This document shows positions 7,586-15,620 of a stretch of 36,062 nucleotides of DNA, in pieces. This DNA comes from Syntrophus sp. (in: bacteria) (lineage in GTDB: Bacteria > Desulfobacterota > Syntrophia > Syntrophales > UBA8958). The position numbers and the translations under genes were made by a program. The stretch spans positions 1 through 36,062 of the forward strand of contig JANXZC010000125.1 in assembly GCA_025355725.1 (NCBI GenBank). Direction: 5' to 3'. Below the pieces are notes generated by a model that worked only from the letters and a program-made list of their open reading frames with translations, made no database searches and was not told the DNA's origin. Every line of letters begins with the position of its first letter. Position 1 is the first letter of the stretch.

Positions 7586-8319
7586 CGTCCCCCCATTATT
7601 CGGGAGGGCAACATGAGCCGGGGGTTAGTCTGTCCCGGATGGTCGTCTTGTCCCTGGTCATTCATTTGGTGCTGCTGTCTTTGGCCGTTTTTTGGCCCGT
7701 GCGCACATCGACGCCCCGTTTTACCCTTGGCCCCGTCTATTCCGTTCAGTTGGTAAACCTCTCCGATACCCTGATGAGTCACAAACAGATGAGTGACCCC
7801 CTGGGTGATCTCGCCGGACCTTCCCTGCGCGATCAGTCTCTCGTTATGAAAAAGCGGGTAACCACGCAGACGGCGCCGCCGATCAGGAAAATGGAGACGA
7901 AGAAAAATCTGAGCAATCCCGCCGTGGAAAACCTGAGGAAAAAGCTTGGAGAAAAGACATCGGCAGATAATGCCAAGTCGGAATCATCGCCTGCCGCCAA
8001 TTCTGCCGCCAGCGCCGAAGCCAATTCCCAGTTGGCTGATTACTATACGGTCATCTGGTCCAGGATTAAAAGCCAATGGAACCTGCCCGGAGGCATCAAT
8101 CCCAAGGACAATATCGAGGCCATTGTGCAAGTAAGGATCATGAAAAACGGTGCCATCAGCGGTATCAGCTTTGAAAAAAAATCGGGATTGGCCTACTACG
8201 ATAACTCCATTCTCAGGGCCCTGAAAAAGGCCGACCCCCTGCCGCCGCTGCCGCCATGGTACCGGGAAAATGGGCTGGATATAGGCATTCGCTTTCTTTC
8301 CTCGGATCTTCGGAGATGA
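7582..8319 (+). CDS. tolA: TolA-like protein with TonB-type C-terminal domain
   Basis: TolA links the TolQR motor to outer-membrane and periplasmic partners. The 245-residue protein has one N-terminal membrane anchor (about 20-40, MVVLSLVIHLVLLSLAVFW). A low-complexity, charged and Ala/Ser-rich middle follows (about 85-150), then a TonB/TolA C-terminal fold (about 150-245; YYTVIWSRIKSQW, then VQVRIMKNGAISGISFEKKSG, ending in PLPPLPPWYRENGLDIGIRF). It starts with GTG overlapping the tolR stop. It is much shorter than E. coli TolA (421), mostly because the helical stalk is short. A TonB is the alternative, but the location between tolR and tolB supports tolA. Confidence 0.85.
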   Translation: MTSPHYSGGQHEPGVSLSRMVVLSLVIHLVLLSLAVFWPVRTSTPRFTLGPVYSVQLVNLSDTLMSHKQMSDPLGDLAGPSLRDQSLVMKKRVTTQTAPPIRKMETKKNLSNPAVENLRKKLGEKTSADNAKSESSPAANSAASAEANSQLADYYTVIWSRIKSQWNLPGGINPKDNIEAIVQVRIMKNGAISGISFEKKSGLAYYDNSILRALKKADPLPPLPPWYRENGLDIGIRFLSSDLRR

Positions 8320-8352
8320 TGTAACCCCGTGATGATGTTTTCAAGGACAAAT

Positions 8353-9648
8353 ATGAAAAGGATGATTGTATCTTTCAGCGCCGTTATTTTGCTGATCACT
8401 TTTCTTGCCCCCTGCCAGGGGGCGGCAAAGGACTATATCGATATCGACGCCCCGACTTTTCAAAAATTCCCCATTGCCATTGCCGGCTTTACAAAAGCAG
8501 GAACGGATAGCGATAAGGAGGGGCTTGCCGCATGGTTTCCCGATAACCTGTCAAAATATCTCGATATGACAGGTTATTTCAATATCGTTCCCCGCAAGGC
8601 CTTTCTTGAGGACCCGGCCCGGAGTCAGGGGAAAATCCTCTTTGGCGACTGGACGACAATTGGCGCCGATTATCTGGTCAAAGGCCATTTCAGCAGCCAG
8701 GGCAGGGAACTGTCGGTGGAGATGCAGCTCTATGACACGGTCAGGGGCGTACTGATGCGGGAGAAAAAATACACGGGAAAGACCAGTGACAGAAAGGACA
8801 TGGTGATCCAGTTTGTCAATGAGATTCTGGTGGTCCTCACGGGGGAACGGGGGGTTTTCAATACCCGGATTGCCTTTGTGCATAAGATGGGAAGGAACTC
8901 GGAGATTCGGACCATCGCCTTTGACGGCTCGGATCAGAAGCAGGTTACCAACTACCGTTCTCTGACCATGGCCCCACGTTGGTCCCCGGACGGGAAATGG
9001 ATCTCCTTTACCTCTTACCGGGATGGAAACCCGGATTTCTATATTGCCGGCCTGAAGGGGGGGGTGGGGAAGAAAGCCTCCAGTTATCCGGGGTTGAATT
9101 TGTCCGGTGCCTGGTCCCCCGACGGCCGCAAGATCCTCCTCACCCTCAGCAAGGACGGCAATCAGGAGATCTATGCCATGGACAGCACGAGCGGTTATAT
9201 TCAAAGGCTGACATACGAACATGCTATCGATGTTTCTCCGGTCTGGTCGCCCGACGGGAAAAATATTGCCTTTGTATCCAACCGGGCCGGATCTCCCCAG
9301 ATCTACATCATGGACAGTGACGGAAAGAATGTGAAAAGGTTGACCCATGAAGGTTCTTATAACACCTCCCCCTCCTGGTCGCCCAAAGGAAACCGTATTG
9401 CCTATGAAAGCACCGTGGGTGGGGTCTTCCAGATATTTACCATCAGCACCGATGGCGGCGCTCCGCAACAGGTGACCAGTCAGGGAAGGGAACACAAGCA
9501 TCCTTCCTGGTCTCCAGACGGCAGATACCTGGCCATCACCGTCAAGAGCGGGGGAATAGACCGGGTCGCCGTCATAAACGCCAACGGAGCAAACATCCGT
9601 GTTTTGAGTGAAGGATCGAACCCGGCATGGTCGCAGTATATTCAATAA
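8353..9648 (+). CDS. tolB: Periplasmic beta-propeller protein TolB
   Basis: TolB is a periplasmic protein that exchanges between Pal and TolA at the outer membrane. From ATG 8353 the protein has 431 residues. A signal peptide is present (MKRMIVSFSAVILLITFLAP, cleavage expected near CQGAA), then an N-terminal alpha/beta domain (about 30-165), then a six-bladed propeller with repeated WSPDGK/WSPDGR motifs and LT-type strands. I chose 8353 because AAGGA lies six bases upstream and a clean signal peptide begins there; GTG/ATG codons at 8329-8335 in the same frame are possible. It lies 33 bp after the tolA-like gene. The next gene in most Tol operons, pal, is not present here. Confidence 0.95.
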   Translation: MKRMIVSFSAVILLITFLAPCQGAAKDYIDIDAPTFQKFPIAIAGFTKAGTDSDKEGLAAWFPDNLSKYLDMTGYFNIVPRKAFLEDPARSQGKILFGDWTTIGADYLVKGHFSSQGRELSVEMQLYDTVRGVLMREKKYTGKTSDRKDMVIQFVNEILVVLTGERGVFNTRIAFVHKMGRNSEIRTIAFDGSDQKQVTNYRSLTMAPRWSPDGKWISFTSYRDGNPDFYIAGLKGGVGKKASSYPGLNLSGAWSPDGRKILLTLSKDGNQEIYAMDSTSGYIQRLTYEHAIDVSPVWSPDGKNIAFVSNRAGSPQIYIMDSDGKNVKRLTHEGSYNTSPSWSPKGNRIAYESTVGGVFQIFTISTDGGAPQQVTSQGREHKHPSWSPDGRYLAITVKSGGIDRVAVINANGANIRVLSEGSNPAWSQYIQ

Positions 9649-9761
9649 TTACAGTTAGATGAAAATATACGTCAATTTGTGGTTGACCTTTGGCGTTCTT
9701 TTTGATTAAACAGTGCCCGTGCATCAGCGGCCTCAAGCGCACGAAGGGGATATAGATTATC

Positions 9762-10616
9762 ATGGAAGTGACATTATTGAAACGGTCGGTCAGGCTGCTC
9801 ATTGTTCTCTTGATTGCTTTGCTCACGGGATGTGCCACCGCAGGAGATCTCAAACGCGTTCAGGGGGATCTCGGCACGAAGATCAGTGATCATGATGGCA
9901 AGGTTGCTGCCATGCAGACAGATATGGCTGCTTTGCAAAAGGAATCCGCGCAAAATACGCAAGCTGTTGCTGACATTCGCAAGAAACAGGCGGATATGGG
10001 GGCGGATCTCACCGATATGCGTGAACAACTCCAAAAGCTGCGGGGGACGGTTGAAAAGCTTCAGAAAGATACGGATGAGTTTCAGGGCAACATGGGCAAG
10101 GACTTCAAGGAAAAGCTCGACCAGGCATCTTTCAAGATAAGTTTTATTGAGAACTTTTTGGGGATCGGCAAAAAGGAAGAGCGAACAGAAAACGGGGAAA
10201 AGAATAGTAAAAGCCATCCCAAAAACGGGTCAAAAGGAAAGTCGGACAAAGAATCCGTCTATGCCTCCGCCTACGAACTCTACAAAGAAGGAAAGTACGA
10301 AAAGGCAAGGACAGAATTTCAAAACTTCATCAAGGCCTATCCTAAAACGGAATATTCGGGCAACGCTCAATTCTGGATTGGAGAATGCTACTACTACGAA
10401 AAAAGTTACGAGAAGGCCATCCTGGAATATGAAAAAGTAATCAAGACTTATCCGGAAGGTAACAAAGTGTCTCAGGCCCTCCTGAAGCAGGGCCTTTCCT
10501 TCCTGCAACTGGGAGATAAAGCCAGCGCCAAGCTGATCTTGCAAAATATTATTAAAGACTATCCAAATACGAGTCAGGCGAGGGTTGCGAGGACCAAGCT
10601 TCTGGAAATTAAGTAA
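9762..10616 (+). CDS. cpoB: Tol-Pal system TPR lipoprotein CpoB (YbgF)
   Basis: CpoB coordinates peptidoglycan synthesis with Tol-driven outer-membrane constriction in E. coli. This 284-residue version has a lipobox (ALLTGC, Cys24), so it is likely lipid-anchored, unlike soluble E. coli CpoB. Residues about 28-130 form a predicted coiled coil rich in repeated DM/QL/KDT heptads. A Lys/Ser-rich linker follows, and about 165-284 contains three TPR units (YASAYELYKEGKYEKA, FWIGECYYYEKSYEKA, LLKQGLSFLQLGDKA). The 113-bp gap after tolB holds only a weak TTGACC promoter-like site near 9683. It ends 4 bases from the stop of the convergent lipoprotein gene, with no hairpin terminator between them. Confidence 0.87.
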   Translation: MEVTLLKRSVRLLIVLLIALLTGCATAGDLKRVQGDLGTKISDHDGKVAAMQTDMAALQKESAQNTQAVADIRKKQADMGADLTDMREQLQKLRGTVEKLQKDTDEFQGNMGKDFKEKLDQASFKISFIENFLGIGKKEERTENGEKNSKSHPKNGSKGKSDKESVYASAYELYKEGKYEKARTEFQNFIKAYPKTEYSGNAQFWIGECYYYEKSYEKAILEYEKVIKTYPEGNKVSQALLKQGLSFLQLGDKASAKLILQNIIKDYPNTSQARVARTKLLEIK

Positions 10617-10620
10617 AAAA

Positions 10621-11481
10621 TCATTTGAGGGTAATTGTTCTCACTCCCTCGGGAACCGTCAGATCAAATATCCGTTCTGTTTCATCAGTTAACGGCGCAA
10701 ATGTCGCGCCGTCATACCTTATGGAAATGGTGCGCTCGTCCCTGCCGGGCACTTGAAAACGAATACGGCTGGGCATGGAGACATCATTATCCTGAAAATA
10801 ATCATCAAAATAAACCGTCAGAAGCTTATCTCCGTCTTTCCCAAACCTGTCCAAACGGGTCATGTAGCGATTTTCGGGATTGATCCATAGTGACTGCAAA
10901 GCCTTGTTTTCCCTGGACAGGATATCCACGCGATAGGATTTTCCCTCTGAAGAACCCTTGAGAACGGTCTGTTCTGAAGACATGGTCGGACGGCAGCCCA
11001 TCAAAAGAGCAACCAGGTCGGGAACGGCTAATTGGATGGGAAAGAAGGACTTGAGATTGTTAATAGTCGCCGGACCGACATAGTATTCGCCGTTCTGGGG
11101 GAGATAAACCTTCATTATCCCATTGTGGATTGACAAAAAGAAGTTGGGTAAACCGATGATCGGAATGGCTTCCAAGCGGAGGGACGCCGGTTTGGCTGCG
11201 AGGATGGCAAGTTTTAAGGGGTATCGCCCTTCCTCCGTATTCACTACGACATGAGCCACGGCCTGCATAAAACTTTTTCTGCTATCTCTGAGGTCGATGG
11301 TTTCCAATGCTTCCTCGGGAGAAAGTCGATAGTCTGTGACCGGCACTGATTGCAGAGGGTAAAGAGCGCACCCGCCCAGAAATAAGATCAGGAAAATGGG
11401 CAGGAGAAATAGACGGGACAAGCCGGGAAGGCAAAAATGTACTGCCCCTGCCTTGGAGTGGGAGCATCGTAAGCCGATCAT
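10621..11481 (-). CDS. Outer-membrane lipoprotein, DUF4292/LolB-like
   Basis: The 286-residue protein has an N-terminal hydrophobic segment ending in a lipobox (LFLGGC, Cys38). Its body is strand-rich and resembles the LolA/LolB/DUF4292 type: residues about 70-200 contain an MQAVAHVVVNTEEGRYPLKLAIL strand pair followed by RLEAIPIIGLPNFFLSI and YYVGPATI. The C-terminus has FQVPGRDERTISIRY. LolB-type proteins bind lipoprotein acyl chains at the outer membrane; a lolA gene does occur later in the window, but the role here is inferred. Its ATG overlaps the stop of the TPR gene upstream by ATGA, so it is the last gene of the ctpA-TPR-lipoprotein group. An alternative is an unrelated outer-membrane assembly lipoprotein. 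Confidence 0.65.
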   Translation of the reverse strand: MIGLRCSHSKAGAVHFCLPGLSRLFLLPIFLILFLGGCALYPLQSVPVTDYRLSPEEALETIDLRDSRKSFMQAVAHVVVNTEEGRYPLKLAILAAKPASLRLEAIPIIGLPNFFLSIHNGIMKVYLPQNGEYYVGPATINNLKSFFPIQLAVPDLVALLMGCRPTMSSEQTVLKGSSEGKSYRVDILSRENKALQSLWINPENRYMTRLDRFGKDGDKLLTVYFDDYFQDNDVSMPSRIRFQVPGRDERTISIRYDGATFAPLTDETERIFDLTVPEGVRTITLK

Positions 11482-13151
11482 TTCTTGGGGAGGTCGGCTA
11501 TCTTTTTCGGCAGGTTGCTACTGGCGGGGTTTAATTTCAACGCCCGTTGATAGGATTCGAGGGCCTCTTGCCTGCGATCTGCCTTGAGGTAGGCATCCCC
11601 CAGATGTTCGGCGACGGTGCCATCATTAGGTAACAGGCCGGCTGCTTCCTTGAGATACTGTATGGCCAGATCGATGCGGTTCTGCTTGAAGTATGTCCAA
11701 CCTAAAGAGTCGATCATATAGCCGTTTCCCGGTTTGAGCTGGAGCGCCTTCTGGATCATTTTTTCGGCCTCCCCAAGATTTATTCCCCGGTCTGCGTAAC
11801 TGTAGCCGATAAAATTCAGGGCATCGGCATGGTCGGGATCAATCTTTAAAAGGATCCTCATCTGGTGGATGCTTTCTTCAAAACGGTCGGTCTTTTCGTA
11901 AAGGACCCCCAGGCTGTAGTACAAATCAACGTTTTGCGGCAGGAGCAGCATCCCCTCTTTGAGTATCCGTTCCGCTCCGGGAAGATCCTTTTCTTCTTCG
12001 TAAAGGGAGGACAGGATGACGTACAACCCCGGAACTTCCCGATTTACTTTTACTGCCTTCTCCAGGTTGGCAATGGCTTCTCTTGTCTTTCCTTCTTTTT
12101 TCAAGATCATGGCCAGACGAATCTGTGCGGTTCCATAAAGGTCGGAATTGGCGGGAATCTTCATCAGGATTACGACTGCCTGGGCATAGGCCTTTTTTTC
12201 CTCATAAGCGGTAGCCTGGAGGTAAGAATATCGGTAATCAGCAGGAAATTTTTTTGTTAGTTTTTCAAAGGCCTCGATGGCCTGGTCATAGCGGCCGCTA
12301 TTAATGTACAGCAGGCCCAGAGCCAAAAGAACTTCCCGATTTTCAGGGTCCAGCCTGAGAATTTTCTGAAATTCCTTTTCCGCCTCGTCATATCTCTTTT
12401 CGCGGATATACATCTCCCCGAGTTTGGTACGAACACTGAGCTTTTCCGGATGCAGAGAAAGATAATCCCTGAAGGTGTCGATGGCCATTGCCGGCTTTTG
12501 CTGTTTTTCGTAAACCAGGGCGAGATCAATGAGGGCCGATTCAAAGTTCGGTCCGATGCTCAGGGTCTTTTTGAGCATCCTTTCGGCGCCTTCATAATTC
12601 TTCATATCCATATAAATCTTGGCCTGATAGTAGGCGGCCATGAGGTGCTGAGGGTCCAGAAGAAGAACCTTTTCGAACATCCCGATGGCTTCCGGGTACT
12701 GTCTGGATTCTCCGTAGATGATTCCCAGGTAAAAAAAGGCAGAAACATTCTTGGCATCCTGACGGATGACCGTCTGGTAGTGGGTAATGGCGCGGGGGTA
12801 ATTCTTGGCATTCATATAAAGCCCGCCGAGCATGAGATTCAATCCCACATGGTCGGGATTAACTTTCAGCGCCCTTTCACAGACGGCGATGGCTTTGCTG
12901 CTTTCACCCTTCTCCACATAAGCGGCTGCCAGTTCCGCAGCGATATCCGGGGCGGTCGGGTCATGATGAAGGGCTTTTTCGAATTCCTTGACGGCTTCGC
13001 CCGGGTTCTCATCAAGCATCTGCAACACACCCAGAGAGTAATGATAGGTGGCAAGATGGGAAGGGGCGCTCTTTCCGTAAATTTCCGGACATCCGCATAA
13101 AAGCGTCATTATCACGGCGATGCAGATGGTGCGCATCCATAAAGGGTTCAT
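11478..13151 (-). CDS. TPR-repeat lipoprotein
   Basis: The 557-residue protein begins with a short signal ending in LLCGC (lipobox-like, Cys21). Nearly all the rest is tandem tetratricopeptide repeats, about fourteen, for example YHYSLGVLQMLDENPGEAVKEF near 36, LMLGGLYMNAKNYPRAITHY near 104, LALGLLYINSGRYDQAIEAF near 275 and DSLGWTYFKQNRIDLAIQYL near 490. Such proteins are scaffolds for protein complexes; no enzyme motif is seen. It is translated from an ATG with GGGAGA upstream, 12 bases after ctpA, and overlaps the next lipoprotein gene by 4 bases. This placement suggests a periplasmic or outer-membrane adaptor for the protease or the lipoprotein, perhaps like E. coli NlpI with Prc (inference). 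Confidence 0.85.
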   Translation of the reverse strand: MNPLWMRTICIAVIMTLLCGCPEIYGKSAPSHLATYHYSLGVLQMLDENPGEAVKEFEKALHHDPTAPDIAAELAAAYVEKGESSKAIAVCERALKVNPDHVGLNLMLGGLYMNAKNYPRAITHYQTVIRQDAKNVSAFFYLGIIYGESRQYPEAIGMFEKVLLLDPQHLMAAYYQAKIYMDMKNYEGAERMLKKTLSIGPNFESALIDLALVYEKQQKPAMAIDTFRDYLSLHPEKLSVRTKLGEMYIREKRYDEAEKEFQKILRLDPENREVLLALGLLYINSGRYDQAIEAFEKLTKKFPADYRYSYLQATAYEEKKAYAQAVVILMKIPANSDLYGTAQIRLAMILKKEGKTREAIANLEKAVKVNREVPGLYVILSSLYEEEKDLPGAERILKEGMLLLPQNVDLYYSLGVLYEKTDRFEESIHQMRILLKIDPDHADALNFIGYSYADRGINLGEAEKMIQKALQLKPGNGYMIDSLGWTYFKQNRIDLAIQYLKEAAGLLPNDGTVAEHLGDAYLKADRRQEALESYQRALKLNPASSNLPKKIADLPKK

Positions 13152-13163
13152 GATTCTCCCTTT

Positions 13164-14543
13164 TTAATTCTTTACGTTCTTTTTAAAGATGTCCCAGCTT
13201 TTCAACATGTCGACTGCGGCTTTAAGCTGGTTGTCCGTACTCACATCACCAAGGACCCGTTTAACCGGCAGGTCCTTACGGTTCCCGTTATCCTTCATTA
13301 TTCGTTGCGGCAGCTTCAGGTCGCTGTCCTTAGACGGCTCCTCGCCCTTCTTCTCCATTTCCTTGACCGACTTGATGTGTCCTTTCAGATCTTTTTCCCT
13401 GATGGGCTCGTAATCCCCATCATCAGCCTCATCCCCCGGCCGGATATATTTGACGACGATGTCGGGAGCAATTCCTTCCGCCTGAATGGAGCGTCCCTTC
13501 GGTGTGTAGTAGCGAGCTGTCGTCAATTTCAGCGCGGCTCCATCTTCCAGAGGAATTACGGTCTGGACGGAGCCCTTTCCGAAGGTCTGGGTTCCCATAA
13601 CCAGGGCGCGGCCGTTATCCTGGAGGGCGCCTGATACAATTTCTGCGGCGCTCGCCGTTCCTTCATTCACCATTACAACTATGGGGGCGGTGAACTCATC
13701 GCCCGTATCTCGGGCGTTGACCTTGCTTTCCATCCCCTTGGTTCGTCCTTTCGTCGAGACGATAACTCCGGACTTGAGAAAAACATCGGAGACCTCGATG
13801 GACTGGTTCAGGAGCCCTCCGGGGTTATTTCGCAAATCCAGGACAATGCCTTTGAGGGGTTTGTTTTTGGCCGTCATCTCCTGAATGGCCTTCTTCAAAT
13901 CATCGGAGGTTTTGTCCTGAAAAGAGGCGATACGGACATAGCCGATCTGGTCGTCGAGAAGCTTGTGTTTGACGCTGACGATTTTGATGATTGCTCTGGT
14001 GATAACAAAATCCCGAAGCTTGTTCTCATTTCCTCTCAGGATGGAAATTGTTACTTTGGTATCTTTTGGTCCCCGGAGACGCTTAACCGCCTCCATAATA
14101 GTGATGTCCTTGGTGGATTTCCCTTCAATCATGATGATCTTGTCGCCGGCCTTGACTCCGGCCTGAAAGGCGGGCGTGTCTTCAATAGGTGATACAACGG
14201 TGAGGATATCCTTATGGATAGTGATCTCGATGCCGATACCACCGAAGCTGCCCCGGGTCTCCGACTCCAGCTCCTTATACATTTCCGGCGTCATATAGCT
14301 GCTGTGGGGGTCGAGGTTTTTGATCATGCCGTTGATGGCCCCTTGCAGCAGGGTCTTGGAATCCACCGGTTCTACATAATTTTTTTCGACAATATCGAGG
14401 ACCTCATTGAAAGCCTTGAGATTTTTATATATAGACCGGTCCAGGGCGGCCGATACCATACTGTAGCGATAGAGTCCCATAAAAACCAGCAGGGCCGCCA
14501 TGCCCAGAAACACTATCCATCTTGTTTTTGTTTGCCTTTTCAT
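13164..14543 (-). CDS. ctpA: Carboxy-terminal processing protease (S41, CtpA/Prc family)
   Basis: Periplasmic serine protease that trims C-termini of envelope proteins, including peptidoglycan enzymes. From ATG 14543 it has 459 residues: a signal anchor at about 9-27, a PDZ domain at about 98-180 (GSFGGIGIEI, then AGVKAGDKIIMIEG), and the S41 core at about 190-365. The Ser/Lys dyad is visible as S298 (NEGTASAAEIVSGAL) and K323 (FGKGSVQTV). A charged C-terminal extension of about 85 residues follows IAPDIVVKY. The start was chosen because GGAGGTGCAA sits directly before this ATG; the in-frame GTG at 14555 would contain the ribosome-binding site itself. The 112 bp before it show no convincing promoter, so read-through from fabD is possible. 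Confidence 0.93.
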   Translation of the reverse strand: MKRQTKTRWIVFLGMAALLVFMGLYRYSMVSAALDRSIYKNLKAFNEVLDIVEKNYVEPVDSKTLLQGAINGMIKNLDPHSSYMTPEMYKELESETRGSFGGIGIEITIHKDILTVVSPIEDTPAFQAGVKAGDKIIMIEGKSTKDITIMEAVKRLRGPKDTKVTISILRGNENKLRDFVITRAIIKIVSVKHKLLDDQIGYVRIASFQDKTSDDLKKAIQEMTAKNKPLKGIVLDLRNNPGGLLNQSIEVSDVFLKSGVIVSTKGRTKGMESKVNARDTGDEFTAPIVVMVNEGTASAAEIVSGALQDNGRALVMGTQTFGKGSVQTVIPLEDGAALKLTTARYYTPKGRSIQAEGIAPDIVVKYIRPGDEADDGDYEPIREKDLKGHIKSVKEMEKKGEEPSKDSDLKLPQRIMKDNGNRKDLPVKRVLGDVSTDNQLKAAVDMLKSWDIFKKNVKN

Positions 14544-14655
14544 TTGCACCTCCACATAATACCCTGCACCTCTTTCAGCATCGCTGCATGTTCAAAACTT
14601 GTAACCGATAACACTTTTTATGGGGAAAATTCAAATCTTTTTTTATTTCTGGAGG

Positions 14656-15603
14656 TTATCGACATTGTAGGGAGGCGGCTGTTTTTATAAGGGATTCCCC
14701 GTCACCGACATAAAGGAGGCGCATCTGCCGATTGATGTTCTTGATCAAACTGGAGAGGACTCTGCGGGGGCCGATTTCCACAACAGTGGTTACACCCATG
14801 GCGGTTATTCTTTCCACTGTTTCCTGCCAGCGCACGGGAGAAACTATTTGCCGCTGCAGAAGTTCCCGGGAACAGTCGGGGGAATGAAGCCGATAAGGAT
14901 CATAATTGGAAACAACTGGTATCAGGCAGGGATTAAAGTCTGTCTTTGCCAAATCCTCGCCGAAAAGCGCGGCGGCTTCACTAAGGAGACGTGAGTGGCA
15001 GGGGACGCTTATGGGTAGGGGTACAAATATTTTGATTCCTGCTTCCTTGGCCATTTCCCCCACCCGTTGGACGGCCCGGGCGTTTCCCGAAATGACGATT
15101 TGATTTGGGGCATTGAGGTTGGCCAGATCAAGGGGTTCTCCCGGAAGGGAACAGGTGGTGCAGACCTTCGCCACGGCCTCGTAATCCAGACCCAGGATGG
15201 CGGCCATGGCCCCGGTACCGGGAGGCAAGGCCTCCTGGTGTCTTTTGGCTCTTGCCTGGACAATGGTTATGGCTTCTTCAAGCCCCAGCGAACCTGCCGC
15301 ATACAGAGCACTGTACTCACCGAGACTGTGTCCGGCTGCCACCGTCGGGGTGTCGCCACCGATATGACCTTTGAAAATATCATAGACGGCGAGTTCAAAG
15401 GTCAGTACGGCAAGCTGGGTATGGATGGTCTGATCAAGAACATCTTTAGGGCCTTCCAGACAGATTTTGGCGATGTCTATGCCGGTGATATCCTGGGCTC
15501 GGGAAAATACGTCCCTAAAGGCTTTAAATTCCCCATATAAATCTGCCCCCATACCCACATATTGCGAACCCTGACCCGGGAATACCAGTGCCCATTTCTC
15601 CAT
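14656..15603 (-). CDS. fabD: Malonyl-CoA:ACP transacylase FabD
   Basis: FabD loads malonyl groups from CoA onto the acyl carrier protein for fatty-acid synthesis. The 315-residue protein has LVFPGQGSQYVGMG at 7-19, the nucleophile S93 in AAGHSLGEYSAL, the catalytic H203 in SVPCHSRLL, and the C-terminal VVEIGPRRVLSSLIK. The start at 15603 follows GAGGGAAAAGAAT; the longer open frame to 15939 runs back through phaC and is rejected. It sits 17 bp after the PHA synthase gene in a fabH-ACP-phaC-fabD series. No fabG, fabF or fabZ follows; the next genes are envelope genes, so this is not the ordinary fab cluster. Confidence 0.93.
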   Translation of the reverse strand: MEKWALVFPGQGSQYVGMGADLYGEFKAFRDVFSRAQDITGIDIAKICLEGPKDVLDQTIHTQLAVLTFELAVYDIFKGHIGGDTPTVAAGHSLGEYSALYAAGSLGLEEAITIVQARAKRHQEALPPGTGAMAAILGLDYEAVAKVCTTCSLPGEPLDLANLNAPNQIVISGNARAVQRVGEMAKEAGIKIFVPLPISVPCHSRLLSEAAALFGEDLAKTDFNPCLIPVVSNYDPYRLHSPDCSRELLQRQIVSPVRWQETVERITAMGVTTVVEIGPRRVLSSLIKNINRQMRLLYVGDGESLIKTAASLQCR

Positions 15604-15620
15604 ATTCTTTTCCCTCGTCC

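Noticed and set aside
8551-9645. 364-codon open frame antisense to tolB
   Set aside because: It mirrors the repetitive propeller gene and has no recognisable domains or credible start signal.
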